Shown: positions 21,424-30,059, numbered from the stretch's first letter. The stretch: 64,000 nucleotides of DNA from Paraburkholderia panacisoli (GCF_008369935.1 NZ_VTUZ01000021.1:1-64000), one strand, 5' to 3'. The notes: generated by a model not told the origin, from the sequence alone. Made by a program: numbers and translations.

Positions 21424-21452
21424 TTGCGGAAAACGAAAAGCCTCGCTATAAT
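21424..21452 (+). promoter_or_regulatory. Candidate promoter of the rplC operon
   Basis: A -35 TTGCGG (21424-21429) and a perfect -10 TATAAT (21447-21452) are 17 bases apart. rplC starts about 120 bases downstream. The -10 element lies in the loop of an 8-bp inverted repeat (21436-21443 with 21456-21463). Confidence 0.7.
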
Positions 21453-21466
21453 GCAAGGCTTTTCGC
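21436..21466 (+). terminator. Terminator-like hairpin overlapping the rplC promoter
   Basis: AAAAGCCT (21436-21443) pairs with AGGCTTTT (21456-21463). Read as RNA from rpsJ it is a stem ending in a U run, able to end the upstream transcript. The loop carries the -10 of the downstream promoter. Confidence 0.5.
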
Positions 21467-21574
21467 GCATTTGCGCAAAAAAGTCGGTGTGCTGCAGCGT
21501 GATTTCACGCCAGAAACGGCACCGGCATTTTGTAAATTAGCCCCGACCAATCGCAGTCGGGAATGGAGAAAACG

Positions 21575-22234
21575 ATGAGCCTTGGACTCGTAGGTCGCAA
21601 GGTTGGCATGACCCGTATCTTCACGGCAGAAGGGGATTCGATTCCCGTTACCGTGCTGGACGTGTCCGACAACCGCGTGACGCAGATCAAGACTGTTGAA
21701 ACCGACGGCTACACGGCCGTGCAGGTTGCATTCGGTACGCGCCGTGCATCGCGCGTGACGAAGCCGTTGGCCGGTCATCTCGCCAAAGCCGGTGTTCAAG
21801 CCGGTGAAATCCTCAAAGAATTCCAGATCGATTCCGCCAAGGCTGCCGAGTTGTCGAACGGCACCGTGGTCGGTCCCGACCTGTTCGAAGTAGGCCAGAA
21901 GGTCGACGTGCAAGGCGTGTCGATCGGTAAGGGCTACGCCGGTACCATCAAGCGTTACAACTTTGCATCCGGCCGTGCATCGCACGGTAACTCGCGCTCG
22001 CACAACGTGCCGGGTTCGATCGGTATGGCGCAGGATCCGGGTCGTGTTTTCCCGGGTAAGCGCATGACCGGTCACATGGGTGACGAAACGGTAACGGTGC
22101 AAAACCTCGAAATCGCTCGTATCGACGCTGACCGCAAGCTGTTGCTGGTCAAGGGCGCCGTTCCGGGTGCGAAGGGTGGCAAGGTATTCGTTACGCCGGC
22201 CGTGAAGACGCGTGCCGTGAAAGGAGCGAAATAA
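21575..22234 (+). CDS. rplC: 50S ribosomal protein L3
   Basis: L3 is an early 50S assembly protein that reaches the peptidyl transferase centre. I chose the ATG at 21575 (MSLGLVGRKVGMTRIF, 219 residues), preceded by GGAG. The ATG at 21563 lies upstream of that site. The stop overlaps the rplD start by one base. Confidence 0.97.
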   Translation: MSLGLVGRKVGMTRIFTAEGDSIPVTVLDVSDNRVTQIKTVETDGYTAVQVAFGTRRASRVTKPLAGHLAKAGVQAGEILKEFQIDSAKAAELSNGTVVGPDLFEVGQKVDVQGVSIGKGYAGTIKRYNFASGRASHGNSRSHNVPGSIGMAQDPGRVFPGKRMTGHMGDETVTVQNLEIARIDADRKLLLVKGAVPGAKGGKVFVTPAVKTRAVKGAK

Positions 22235-22854
22235 TGGAACTTAAGCTCCTGAATGCCAATGGTCAGGAAGGTGCAGGCGTTAGCGCGTCGGACGTCGTGT
22301 TCGGCCGCGATTACAACGAAGCCCTGATTCACCAGGTAGTGGTGGCGTATCAAGCGAATGCCCGTAGCGGCAACCGCGCGCAGAAGGATCGTGAGCAAGT
22401 CAAGCACACGACCAAGAAGCCGTGGCGCCAGAAGGGTACGGGCCGCGCCCGTGCCGGTATGTCGTCGAGCCCGTTGTGGCGCGGCGGTGGCCGGATCTTC
22501 CCGAATTCGCCGGAAGAAAACTTTTCGCACAAGGTCAACAAGAAGATGCATCGCGCAGGTCTCTGCTCGATCTTCTCGCAGCTGGCCCGCGAAGGCCGTA
22601 TCTCGGTGGTCGACGAGCTGACGCTCGAAGCGCCGAAGACGAAGCTGCTGGCCGAAAAATTCAAGGCGATGGGTCTCGACTCCGTGCTGGTGATTACCGA
22701 CACGGTTGACGAAAACCTGTACCTCGCGTCGCGCAACCTCGCCCATGTGGCGGTTGTCGAGCCGCGTTACGCCGACCCGCTGTCGCTGATCTACTTCAAG
22801 AAGATCCTGATCACGAAGGCTGCGGTCGCCCAGATCGAGGAGTTGCTGTCATGA
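22234..22854 (+). CDS. rplD: 50S ribosomal protein L4
   Basis: L4 lines the exit tunnel and in E. coli autoregulates the S10 operon. The 206-residue product shows KKPWRQKGTGRARAGMSSSP in its conserved loop. TAATG overlap with rplC and a four-base ATGA overlap with rplW indicate translational coupling. Confidence 0.98.
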   Translation: MELKLLNANGQEGAGVSASDVVFGRDYNEALIHQVVVAYQANARSGNRAQKDREQVKHTTKKPWRQKGTGRARAGMSSSPLWRGGGRIFPNSPEENFSHKVNKKMHRAGLCSIFSQLAREGRISVVDELTLEAPKTKLLAEKFKAMGLDSVLVITDTVDENLYLASRNLAHVAVVEPRYADPLSLIYFKKILITKAAVAQIEELLS

Positions 22855-23165
22855 GCGAGATTCGCAAGAACGATCATCGTTTGATGCAGGTCCTGCTCGC
22901 GCCGGTGATCTCCGAAAAGGCGACGCTGGTGGCCGACAAGAACGAGCAAGTTGTGTTCGAAGTCGCGCCCGATGCCACGAAGCAGGAAGTGAAAGCTGCA
23001 GTCGAGCTGCTGTTCAAGGTGGAAGTCAATTCCGTCAACGTGCTGGTCTCGAAGGGCAAAGCCAAGCGCTTTGGCCGCTTCATGGGCAAGCGCAAGGACG
23101 TGAAGAAGGCATACGTCTGCCTGAAGCCCGGCCAGGAAATCAACTTTGAAGCGGAGGCCAAGTAA
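22851..23165 (+). CDS. rplW: 50S ribosomal protein L23
   Basis: L23 sits at the tunnel exit and docks trigger factor and SRP. The protein has 104 residues (MSEIRKNDHRLMQVLLAPVI start). It overlaps rplD by four bases and ends two bases before rplB. Confidence 0.98.
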   Translation: MSEIRKNDHRLMQVLLAPVISEKATLVADKNEQVVFEVAPDATKQEVKAAVELLFKVEVNSVNVLVSKGKAKRFGRFMGKRKDVKKAYVCLKPGQEINFEAEAK

Positions 23166-23167
23166 TC

Positions 23168-23995
23168 ATGGCAATCGTTAAAGTTAAGCCGACTTCGCCG
23201 GGCCGCCGCGCGATGGTCAAGGTGGTCAACAAGGATCTGCATAAGGGCAAGCCGTTCGCAGCGCTGCTCGACTCGCAGTCCTCGACTGCCGGCCGTAACA
23301 ACAACGGTCACATCACCACGCGTCACAAGGGTGGTGGTCATAAGCATCACTATCGTGTCGTCGATTTCCGTCGCACGAAGGATGGCATTCCGGCCAAGGT
23401 CGAACGTCTCGAGTACGATCCGAACCGTAGCGCGAACATCGCGCTGGTTCTGTACGCAGACGGCGAACGCCGTTACATCATCGCTCCGAAGGGTATTACC
23501 GTCGGTCAGCAACTGATGTCGGGTTCGGAAGCGCCGATCCGCGCAGGCAACACGCTGCCGATCCGCAACATTCCGGTCGGTACGACGATCCACTGCATCG
23601 AAATGCTGCCGGGCAAGGGCGCGCAAATGGCGCGTTCGGCTGGTACGTCGGCGATGTTGCTGGCTCGTGAAGGCATCTACGCACAGGTCCGCCTGCGCTC
23701 GGGTGAAATCCGCCGCGTTCACGTTGAGTGCCGCGCGACGATTGGTGAAGTTGGCAACGAAGAGCACAGCCTCCGTCAAATCGGTAAGGCTGGCGCGAAC
23801 CGCTGGCGCGGTATCCGCCCGACGGTGCGTGGCGTTGCAATGAACCCGGTCGATCACCCGCACGGTGGTGGTGAAGGCAAGACGGCTGCAGGTCGCGATC
23901 CGGTGAGCCCGTGGGGCACGCCTGCTAAGGGTTATCGCACCCGCAGCAACAAGCGCACGACGAGCATGATCGTCCAGCGCCGTCACAAGCGTTAA
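23168..23995 (+). CDS. rplB: 50S ribosomal protein L2
   Basis: L2 is needed for subunit joining and peptidyl transfer. The protein has 275 residues. The conserved C-terminal GVAMNPVDHPHGGGEGK contains the histidine important for activity. AGGCCAAGTAATC precedes the ATG, within the S10 operon. Confidence 0.98.
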   Translation: MAIVKVKPTSPGRRAMVKVVNKDLHKGKPFAALLDSQSSTAGRNNNGHITTRHKGGGHKHHYRVVDFRRTKDGIPAKVERLEYDPNRSANIALVLYADGERRYIIAPKGITVGQQLMSGSEAPIRAGNTLPIRNIPVGTTIHCIEMLPGKGAQMARSAGTSAMLLAREGIYAQVRLRSGEIRRVHVECRATIGEVGNEEHSLRQIGKAGANRWRGIRPTVRGVAMNPVDHPHGGGEGKTAAGRDPVSPWGTPAKGYRTRSNKRTTSMIVQRRHKR

Positions 23996-24005
23996 GGAGT
24001 AGGCA

Positions 24006-24281
24006 ATGGCACGTTCTGTAAAAAAAGGTCCGTTCTGCGACGCCCATTTGCTGAAGAAAGTTGAGGCGGCAGCAGCTTCGCGGGATAAGAAGCCGATCAA
24101 AACCTGGTCGCGTCGCTCGACGATCCTCCCGGATTTCATCGGTCTGACGATCGCCGTTCACAACGGCCGTCAACACGTTCCGGTGTACATCTCGGAAAAC
24201 ATGGTCGGCCACAAGCTTGGCGAGTTTGCATTGACCCGGACGTTCAAGGGTCACGCAGCCGACAAGAAGGCTAAGAAATAA
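24006..24281 (+). CDS. rpsS: 30S ribosomal protein S19
   Basis: S19 belongs to the 30S head and contacts A-site tRNA and S13. The 91-residue product begins [32 protein letters not shown] precedes the start. The stop lies ten bases before the chosen rplV start. Confidence 0.98.
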
Positions 24282-24291
24282 GGGGCTCATG

Positions 24292-24621
24292 ATGGAAGTG
24301 AAAGCAATTCATCGCGGTGCCCGCATCTCGGCGCAGAAAACGCGCCTTGTGGCTGACCAGATCCGCGGTTTGCCGGTCGACAAGGCGCTGAACGTTCTGA
24401 CGTTCTCGCCGAAAAAGGCTGCGGGAATCGTGAAAAAGGTCGTGCTGTCGGCGATCGCGAATGCGGAGCATAACGAAGGCGCCGATATCGATGAGCTCAA
24501 GATCACGAGCATCTACATCGACAAGGCTGCGTCGCTCAAGCGTTTCACCGCTCGCGCAAAAGGCCGCGGTAACCGCATCGAGAAGCAATCCTGTCACATC
24601 ACTGTGACGGTCGGGAATTAA
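24292..24621 (+). CDS. rplV: 50S ribosomal protein L22
   Basis: L22 reaches the exit-tunnel constriction, a site of macrolide resistance changes. Two consecutive ATG codons occur at 24289 and 24292. I use the second (MEVKAIHRGARISAQKTR, 109 residues), which matches the related proteins I know; the alternative adds one methionine. Confidence 0.96.
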   Translation: MEVKAIHRGARISAQKTRLVADQIRGLPVDKALNVLTFSPKKAAGIVKKVVLSAIANAEHNEGADIDELKITSIYIDKAASLKRFTARAKGRGNRIEKQSCHITVTVGN

Positions 24622-24632
24622 GGGGTCATACG

Positions 24633-25439
24633 ATGGGACAGAAAATTCATCCGACTGGCTTCCGTTTGGCCGTCAGCCGCAATTGGGCGTCGCGTTGGTA
24701 CGCGAACAACAACAATTTCGCGGCGATGTTGCAGGAAGACATCGGTGTTCGTGAATACCTGAAGAAGAAGCTGAAGAACGCGTCCGTCGGCCGCGTTGTG
24801 ATCGAGCGTCCCGCAAAGAACGCGCGCATCACGATTTTCAGCTCGCGTCCGGGTGTCGTGATCGGTAAGAAGGGTGAAGACATTGAACTGCTGAAGTCCG
24901 AGCTGCAAAAGCGCATGGGCGTTCCGGTTCACGTCAACATTGAAGAAATCCGCAAGCCGGAAACCGATGCGCAACTGATCGCTGATTCGATCACGCAACA
25001 GCTCGAGCGCCGGATCATGTTCCGCCGCGCGATGAAGCGTGCGATGCAAAACGCCATGCGTCTGGGTGCTCAAGGCATCAAGATCATGAGCGCCGGCCGC
25101 TTGAACGGTATCGAAATCGCCCGTACGGAATGGTATCGCGAAGGTCGCGTGCCGCTTCATACGCTGCGTGCGGATATCGACTACGCAACGTCGGAAGCAA
25201 AGACGACGTACGGCATCATCGGCGTGAAGGTGTGGGTCTACAAGGGCGACACGCTCGGCCGCAACGACGCACCGGTGGTTGAAGAAGTCGCCGAAGAAAA
25301 GCGTCCGCGCCGCAACGCACGTCCGGGTGGCGATCGTCGCCCGCGTCGCGATGGTGAAGGTGGTGGCCCGGCAGGTGCACGCCGCGGCGCTCCTCGTCGT
25401 GCTGGCGGTGCCGGCGGCGACGGGAAGACTGGAGAATAA
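24633..25439 (+). CDS. rpsC: 30S ribosomal protein S3 with long basic C-terminal tail
   Basis: S3 forms part of the mRNA entry channel and its helicase activity. The KH-domain motif VVIGKKGEDIELLK is present. The 268-residue protein exceeds the 233 of E. coli because of a Gly/Arg/Pro-rich tail from about residue 224 (repeats such as RPRRDGEGGG and ARRGAPRRAGG). rplP follows two bases after the stop. Confidence 0.97.
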   Translation: MGQKIHPTGFRLAVSRNWASRWYANNNNFAAMLQEDIGVREYLKKKLKNASVGRVVIERPAKNARITIFSSRPGVVIGKKGEDIELLKSELQKRMGVPVHVNIEEIRKPETDAQLIADSITQQLERRIMFRRAMKRAMQNAMRLGAQGIKIMSAGRLNGIEIARTEWYREGRVPLHTLRADIDYATSEAKTTYGIIGVKVWVYKGDTLGRNDAPVVEEVAEEKRPRRNARPGGDRRPRRDGEGGGPAGARRGAPRRAGGAGGDGKTGE

Positions 25440-25441
25440 CG

Positions 25442-25858
25442 ATGCTGCAACCGAAACGCAGAAAGTATCGCAAAGAGCAGAAGGGTCGTAACACCGGTAT
25501 TGCTACCCGCGGCAACGCGGTGTCGTTCGGTGAGTTCGGCCTGAAGGCTGTCGGTCGTGGTCGCTTGACCGCGCGCCAGATTGAAGCGGCACGTCGTGCA
25601 ATGACGCGTCACATCAAGCGTGGTGGCCGCATCTGGATCCGCATCTTCCCGGACAAGCCGATCTCGCACAAGCCGGCTGAAGTACGTATGGGTAACGGTA
25701 AGGGTAACCCTGAGTACTACGTCGCAGAGATTCAACCGGGCAAGATGCTGTACGAAATGGACGGCGTAACCGAAGAGCTGGCACGCGAAGCGTTCCGTCT
25801 GGCTGCAGCTAAGCTGCCGCTGAAGACGACGTTTATCGTGCGTCAGCTCGGCGCCTAA
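25442..25858 (+). CDS. rplP: 50S ribosomal protein L16
   Basis: L16 organises the A-site side of the 50S subunit. The 138-residue protein begins MLQPKRRKYRKEQKGRNTGI and contains GGRIWIRIFPDKPIS. It follows rpsC after two bases, and rpmC starts ten bases after its stop. Confidence 0.98.
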   Translation: MLQPKRRKYRKEQKGRNTGIATRGNAVSFGEFGLKAVGRGRLTARQIEAARRAMTRHIKRGGRIWIRIFPDKPISHKPAEVRMGNGKGNPEYYVAEIQPGKMLYEMDGVTEELAREAFRLAAAKLPLKTTFIVRQLGA

Positions 25859-25868
25859 GGAGCAAATG

Positions 25869-26063
25869 ATGAAGGCTTCCGAACTTCACCAGAAAGATCA
25901 GGCCGCGCTCAACAAGGAGCTGTCGGACCTGCTGAAGGCGCAATTCGGCCTGCGCATGCAACTCGCGACACAGCAGCTCACCAACACGAGCCAGCTGAAG
26001 AAGGTCCGTCGCGACATCGCACGTGTGCGGACCGTCCTGACTGAGAAGGCGAACCAGAAATGA
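25869..26063 (+). CDS. rpmC: 50S ribosomal protein L29
   Basis: L29 is a small helical protein near the tunnel exit that helps dock trigger factor and SRP. Of two adjacent ATG codons I use 25869 ([20 protein letters not shown], 64 residues). The stop overlaps the rpsQ start as ATGA. Confidence 0.95.
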
Positions 26064-26332
26064 ACGATAGCGTAAAAACCTCGCTCAAGCGGACGCTGGT
26101 CGGCAAGGTCGTCAGCAACAAGATGGACAAGACGGTCACCGTGCTGGTCGAGCACCGCGTGAAGCACCCGATCTACGGCAAGTACGTTGTGCGTTCGAAG
26201 AAGTACCACGCGCACGACGATGCGAACACGTACAACGAGGGCGATCTCGTTGAAATCCAGGAAACGCGTCCGATTTCGAAGACGAAAGCTTGGGTTGTGG
26301 CTCGCCTGGTCGAGGCTGCTCGCGTCATCTGA
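26060..26332 (+). CDS. rpsQ: 30S ribosomal protein S17
   Basis: S17 is a primary 16S rRNA binder of the 30S body. The 90-residue protein contains [24 protein letters not shown] sequence (here [20 protein letters not shown]). It overlaps rpmC by four bases and closes this block. A 290-base gap with a promoter follows. Confidence 0.98.
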
Positions 26333-26376
26333 CGCCGCAAAGTTGTAGAAGTAATTGAAATCGCAGTAAGTTTCGC

Positions 26377-26404
26377 TTGCAAGACCGGGATTGTGTGATA
26401 TGAT
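26377..26404 (+). promoter_or_regulatory. Candidate promoter of the spc operon (rplN)
   Basis: A -35 TTGCAA (26377-26382) and -10 TATGAT (26399-26404) are 16 bases apart. They lie 45 bases after rpsQ, so the rplN transcript would have a leader of about 210 bases. A gene-free gap of 290 bases between rpsQ and rplN fits a separate transcription start. Confidence 0.6.
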
Positions 26405-26622
26405 CTCGGTCTTCCCTCTTTTATGGGAGCCCCGTCGCGGGCGAAGTTGGTGGGGGAAGCGGTTCGGGCGCCAGCCTGTTCCGAAGGATTCACCGGATTG
26501 CGATGGCGGGTTTCGTTTGCCGTCGCTGCTGTTCTAACCCAAGCAGCCGATTGGCTGACGGGACCAAGACTGACCGGGTACGCCATGGTGGTGTGACCGG
26601 ATTAAGTTGGGAAAGATAAACC
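26405..26622 (+). other. rplN leader, no gene found
   Basis: There is no coding sequence in these 218 bases. CAGCC and GGCTG around 26543-26556 can form a short hairpin. The length and GC-rich pairing potential suggest a structured 5' leader, but I cannot assign it to a known regulatory family. Confidence 0.4.
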
Positions 26623-26991
26623 ATGATCCAGACCGAAACTCGGCTTGAAGTGGCCGACAACACGGGTGCGCGTGAAGTCATGTGCATCAAGGTGCTCGGC
26701 GGCTCGAAGCGTCGTTATGCCAGCATTGGCGACATCATCAAGGTGACCGTCAAAGAAGCAACGCCGCGCGGGCGCGTGAAGAAGGGCGAAATTTATAACG
26801 CCGTGGTGGTTCGCACCGCCAAGGGCGTGCGCCGTCAGGACGGCTCGCTGATCAAGTTCGATGGCAACGCCGCTGTGTTGTTGAATGCGAAGCTCGAACC
26901 TATTGGCACCCGTATTTTCGGGCCTGTCACGCGCGAGTTGCGCAGCGAACGATTCATGAAGATCGTTTCGCTGGCACCTGAAGTGCTGTAA
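26623..26991 (+). CDS. rplN: 50S ribosomal protein L14
   Basis: L14 lies at the subunit interface, where it makes bridges and binds RsfS. The 122-residue protein begins MIQTETRLEVADNTGAREVM and has the conserved GSKRRYASIGDIIKVTVKEA. It is the first gene of the spc operon. Confidence 0.98.
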   Translation: MIQTETRLEVADNTGAREVMCIKVLGGSKRRYASIGDIIKVTVKEATPRGRVKKGEIYNAVVVRTAKGVRRQDGSLIKFDGNAAVLLNAKLEPIGTRIFGPVTRELRSERFMKIVSLAPEVL

Positions 26992-27000
26992 GGAGTCGCG

Positions 27001-27309
27001 ATGAACAAGATTCGCAAAGGTGACGAAGTTATCGTCATCACCGGCAAAGATAAAGGCAAGCGCGGCGTCGTGCTGTCCGTAGGTGAGGGCAAGGTTGTTG
27101 TCGAGGGTATCAACCTCGTCAAGAAGCATGTCAAGCCGAACCCGATGAAGGGTACGACGGGCGGTGTGGAAGCCAAGACGATGCCGCTGCAAATTTCGAA
27201 CGTCGCATTGGTCGACGCGAATGGCAAGGCGTCGCGTGTAGGCATCAAGGTCGAAGGAGACAAGAAGGTCCGTTTCCTTAAGACGACCGGTGCCGAGCTG
27301 AGCGCCTGA
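27001..27309 (+). CDS. rplX: 50S ribosomal protein L24
   Basis: L24 initiates 50S assembly. The 102-residue protein has a KOW motif (IRKGDEVIVITGKDKGKRG). AAGGAGTCGCG precedes the ATG; the gap from rplN is nine bases. Confidence 0.98.
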   Translation: MNKIRKGDEVIVITGKDKGKRGVVLSVGEGKVVVEGINLVKKHVKPNPMKGTTGGVEAKTMPLQISNVALVDANGKASRVGIKVEGDKKVRFLKTTGAELSA

Positions 27310-27326
27310 CGCTGCGGAGTAAAAAA

Positions 27327-27866
27327 ATGGCTCGTTTGCAAGAGTTTTACAAAGAAAAGGTTGTACCCGGCCTCATCGAGAAGTTCGGTTACAAGTCCGT
27401 GATGGAAGTGCCGCGTATCACCAAGATCACCCTGAACATGGGCCTTGGCGAAGCGATCGCTGACAAGAAGATCATCGAAAACGCCGTTGGCGACCTGACG
27501 AAGATCGCTGGCCAGAAGCCGGTGATCACGAAGGCACGCAAGGCAATCGCTGGCTTCAAGATCCGTCAGGGCTATCCGATCGGTGCAATGGTCACGTTGC
27601 GTGGTCAGGCAATGTACGAATTTCTGGACCGTTTCGTGACGGTTGCGCTCCCCCGTGTGCGCGACTTCCGTGGCGTGTCGGGTCGTGCGTTCGACGGTCG
27701 CGGCAACTACAACATCGGTGTGAAAGAGCAGATCATTTTCCCCGAAATCGACTACGACAAGATCGACGCACTGCGTGGGCTGAACATCAGCATCACGACG
27801 ACTGCGAAGACCGACGACGAAGCAAAGGCTCTGCTCGCCAGCTTCAAGTTCCCGTTCAGAAACTGA
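27327..27866 (+). CDS. rplE: 50S ribosomal protein L5
   Basis: L5 binds 5S rRNA and touches P-site tRNA. The 179-residue protein contains GLGEAIADKKIIENAVGDL and GVKEQIIFPEIDYDKID. GCGGAGTAAAAAA precedes the start. rpsN follows eight bases later. Confidence 0.98.
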   Translation: MARLQEFYKEKVVPGLIEKFGYKSVMEVPRITKITLNMGLGEAIADKKIIENAVGDLTKIAGQKPVITKARKAIAGFKIRQGYPIGAMVTLRGQAMYEFLDRFVTVALPRVRDFRGVSGRAFDGRGNYNIGVKEQIIFPEIDYDKIDALRGLNISITTTAKTDDEAKALLASFKFPFRN

Positions 27867-27873
27867 GGTTACC

Positions 27874-28179
27874 GTGGCTAAACTGGCACTGATCGAACGT
27901 GAAAAGAAGCGTGCTCGCCTCGCTGCTAAATACGCTCCCAAGCGTGCAGAGTTGAAGGCGATCATTGGCGATATGAGCAAGTCGGACGAAGAGCATTACG
28001 CAGCACGTCTGGAACTGCAACAACTGCCGCGCAACTCTAACCCGACCCGTAAGCGCAACCGCTGCGCAATTACTGGTCGTCCGCGCGGTACGTTCCGTAA
28101 ATTCGGGCTGGCGCGTAACAAGATTCGCGAAATCGCGTTCCGCGGCGAGATCCCTGGCCTGACCAAGGCGAGCTGGTAA
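27874..28179 (+). CDS. rpsN: 30S ribosomal protein S14 (zinc-free form)
   Basis: S14 completes the 30S head near the A site. It starts at GTG 27874 behind GAGGTTACC. At 101 residues it is the long form and has no CxxC zinc pairs (only one Cys, in RNRCAITGRPRG). This contrasts with the zinc-binding L36 encoded in the same operon region. Confidence 0.97.
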   Translation: MAKLALIEREKKRARLAAKYAPKRAELKAIIGDMSKSDEEHYAARLELQQLPRNSNPTRKRNRCAITGRPRGTFRKFGLARNKIREIAFRGEIPGLTKASW

Positions 28180-28193
28180 TAGGAGAAACGTAA

Positions 28194-28589
28194 ATGAGTA
28201 TGAGTGATCCTATCGCCGATATGCTGACTCGCATCCGCAATGCGCAGATGGTTGAGAAAGTTTCGGTGACTATGCCCTCGTCGAAAGTCAAGATTGCGAT
28301 TGCGCAGGTCCTGAAGGACGAAGGCTATATCGATGATTTCGCAGTGAAGTCCGAAGGTGCGAAGTCTGAATTGAACATCGTGTTGAAGTACTACGCTGGC
28401 CGTCCGGTCATCGAACGCATTGAGCGCGTTTCGAAGCCTGGTCTGCGCGTGTACCGCGGCCGTAACGACATCCCCGTGGTCATGAATGGCCTCGGCGTGG
28501 CAATCGTGTCGACGCCGAAGGGCGTGATGACGGACCGCAAAGCGCGTGCAACGGGCGTTGGCGGCGAAGTCATCTGCTACGTCGCTTAA
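28194..28589 (+). CDS. rpsH: 30S ribosomal protein S8
   Basis: S8 binds the central domain of 16S rRNA and in E. coli represses the spc operon. The 131-residue protein begins MSMSDPIADMLTRIRNAQ and ends GVGGEVICYVA. TAGGAGAAACGTAA precedes the ATG at 28194; an in-frame ATG two codons later is possible. Confidence 0.97.
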   Translation: MSMSDPIADMLTRIRNAQMVEKVSVTMPSSKVKIAIAQVLKDEGYIDDFAVKSEGAKSELNIVLKYYAGRPVIERIERVSKPGLRVYRGRNDIPVVMNGLGVAIVSTPKGVMTDRKARATGVGGEVICYVA

Positions 28590-28607
28590 GGCCGAAAGGA
28601 GAGAAAC

Positions 28608-29138
28608 ATGTCTCGAGTAGGTAAAAGCCCGATCGCGCTGCAAGGCGCAGAAGTGGCCCTGAGCGACGAACGCATTACCGTCAAGGGCCCGCTGGGTACG
28701 ATTTCGCAGGCTGCCAACAGCCTGGTGAAGGTGGTGAACGACAACGGCACGCTGAAGTTCGAGCCGGTTGACGAAAGCCGCGAAGCGAATGCGATGTCGG
28801 GCACGATGCGCGCACTGGTTGCGAACATGGTGAACGGCGTGACGAAGGGTTTCGAGCGCAAGCTGACGCTGGTTGGCGTCGGTTACCGCGCACAAGCGCA
28901 AGGCGACAAGCTGAACCTGTCGCTGGGTTTCTCGCACCCTGTGGTGCACCAGATGCCGGAAGGCGTGAAGGCTGAAACCCCGACGCAAACCGAAATCGTG
29001 ATCAAGGGGATCAATAAGCAACAAGTTGGCCAGGTCGCTGCAGAAGTGCGCGGCTATCGTCCGCCGGAGCCCTACAAGGGCAAGGGTGTGCGTTACGCCA
29101 ATGAGGTTGTGATCCTCAAAGAAACGAAGAAGAAGTAA
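28608..29138 (+). CDS. rplF: 50S ribosomal protein L6
   Basis: L6 supports the sarcin-ricin loop region used by translational GTPases. The 176-residue protein ends with YRPPEPYKGKGVRYANEVV, the family signature. AAAGGAGAGAAAC precedes the start. Confidence 0.98.
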   Translation: MSRVGKSPIALQGAEVALSDERITVKGPLGTISQAANSLVKVVNDNGTLKFEPVDESREANAMSGTMRALVANMVNGVTKGFERKLTLVGVGYRAQAQGDKLNLSLGFSHPVVHQMPEGVKAETPTQTEIVIKGINKQQVGQVAAEVRGYRPPEPYKGKGVRYANEVVILKETKKK

Positions 29139-29150
29139 GGGTGCGCAATC

Positions 29151-29516
29151 ATGGATAAGACTCAATCTCGCCTGCGCCGCGCTCGTCAGACGCGTATCAA
29201 GATCGCTGAGCTGCAGGTCGCGCGTCTCGCCGTGCATCGCACGAACACGCACATCTATGCGCAAGTGTTCTCGCCGTGCGGCACCAAGGTGCTCGCCAGC
29301 GCGTCGACGCTCGAAGCCGAAGTGCGTGCGCAACTGGCTGATCAGACGGGCAAGGGCGGCAACGTCGCTGCAGCGACCCTGATCGGCAAGCGCATCGCAG
29401 AAAAGGCTAAGGCTGCCGGCATCGAATCCGTCGCCTTCGATCGTTCGGGTTTCCGTTACCACGGTCGCGTGAAAGCGCTGGCTGATGCGGCGCGCGAAGC
29501 CGGACTCAAGTTCTAA
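29151..29516 (+). CDS. rplR: 50S ribosomal protein L18
   Basis: L18 binds 5S rRNA with L5 and carries it into the central protuberance. The 121-residue protein contains RLAVHRTNTHIYAQVFSPCG and ends FDRSGFRYHGRVKALADAAR plus a short tail. It lies 12 bases after rplF. Confidence 0.98.
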   Translation: MDKTQSRLRRARQTRIKIAELQVARLAVHRTNTHIYAQVFSPCGTKVLASASTLEAEVRAQLADQTGKGGNVAAATLIGKRIAEKAKAAGIESVAFDRSGFRYHGRVKALADAAREAGLKF

Positions 29517-29530
29517 GGGAAGAATTCGTC

Positions 29531-30049
29531 ATGGCAAAGATGCAAGCGAAAGTTCAGGCTGACGAACGCGACGACGGCCTTCGTGAAAAAATGATTTCGG
29601 TCAACCGCGTGACCAAGGTCGTGAAGGGTGGCCGGATTCTCGGCTTCGCCGCACTGACCGTGGTTGGCGACGGTGATGGCCGCGTCGGTATGGGCAAGGG
29701 CAAGGCGAAGGAAGTGCCGGTCGCTGTTCAGAAGGCGATGGAACAGGCTCGCCGCAACATGTTCAAGGTGCCGCTTAAGAACGGTACCCTGCAACACGAA
29801 GTGCATGGTAAGCACGGCGCATCGATGGTTCTCCTCGCTCCGGCGAAGGACGGTACCGGTGTGATCGCTGGCGGTCCGATGCGCGCAGTGTTCGACGTGA
29901 TGGGCGTGCAGAACGTTGTGGCCAAGAGCCACGGTTCGACGAACCCGTACAACCTCGTTCGTGCAACGCTCGACGGTCTGCGCAAGCAGTCGACGCCGGG
30001 TGATATCGCGGCGAAGCGCGGCAAGTCCGTCGAAGATATTCTGGGCTAA
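29531..30049 (+). CDS. rpsE: 30S ribosomal protein S5
   Basis: S5 contributes to mRNA entry and decoding accuracy. The 172-residue protein has the conserved N-terminal domain (VNRVTKVVKGGRILGFAALT) with the loop linked to spectinomycin sensitivity in wild-type form. rpmD starts ten bases after its stop. Confidence 0.98.
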   Translation: MAKMQAKVQADERDDGLREKMISVNRVTKVVKGGRILGFAALTVVGDGDGRVGMGKGKAKEVPVAVQKAMEQARRNMFKVPLKNGTLQHEVHGKHGASMVLLAPAKDGTGVIAGGPMRAVFDVMGVQNVVAKSHGSTNPYNLVRATLDGLRKQSTPGDIAAKRGKSVEDILG

Positions 30050-30059
30050 GGTGGACACC

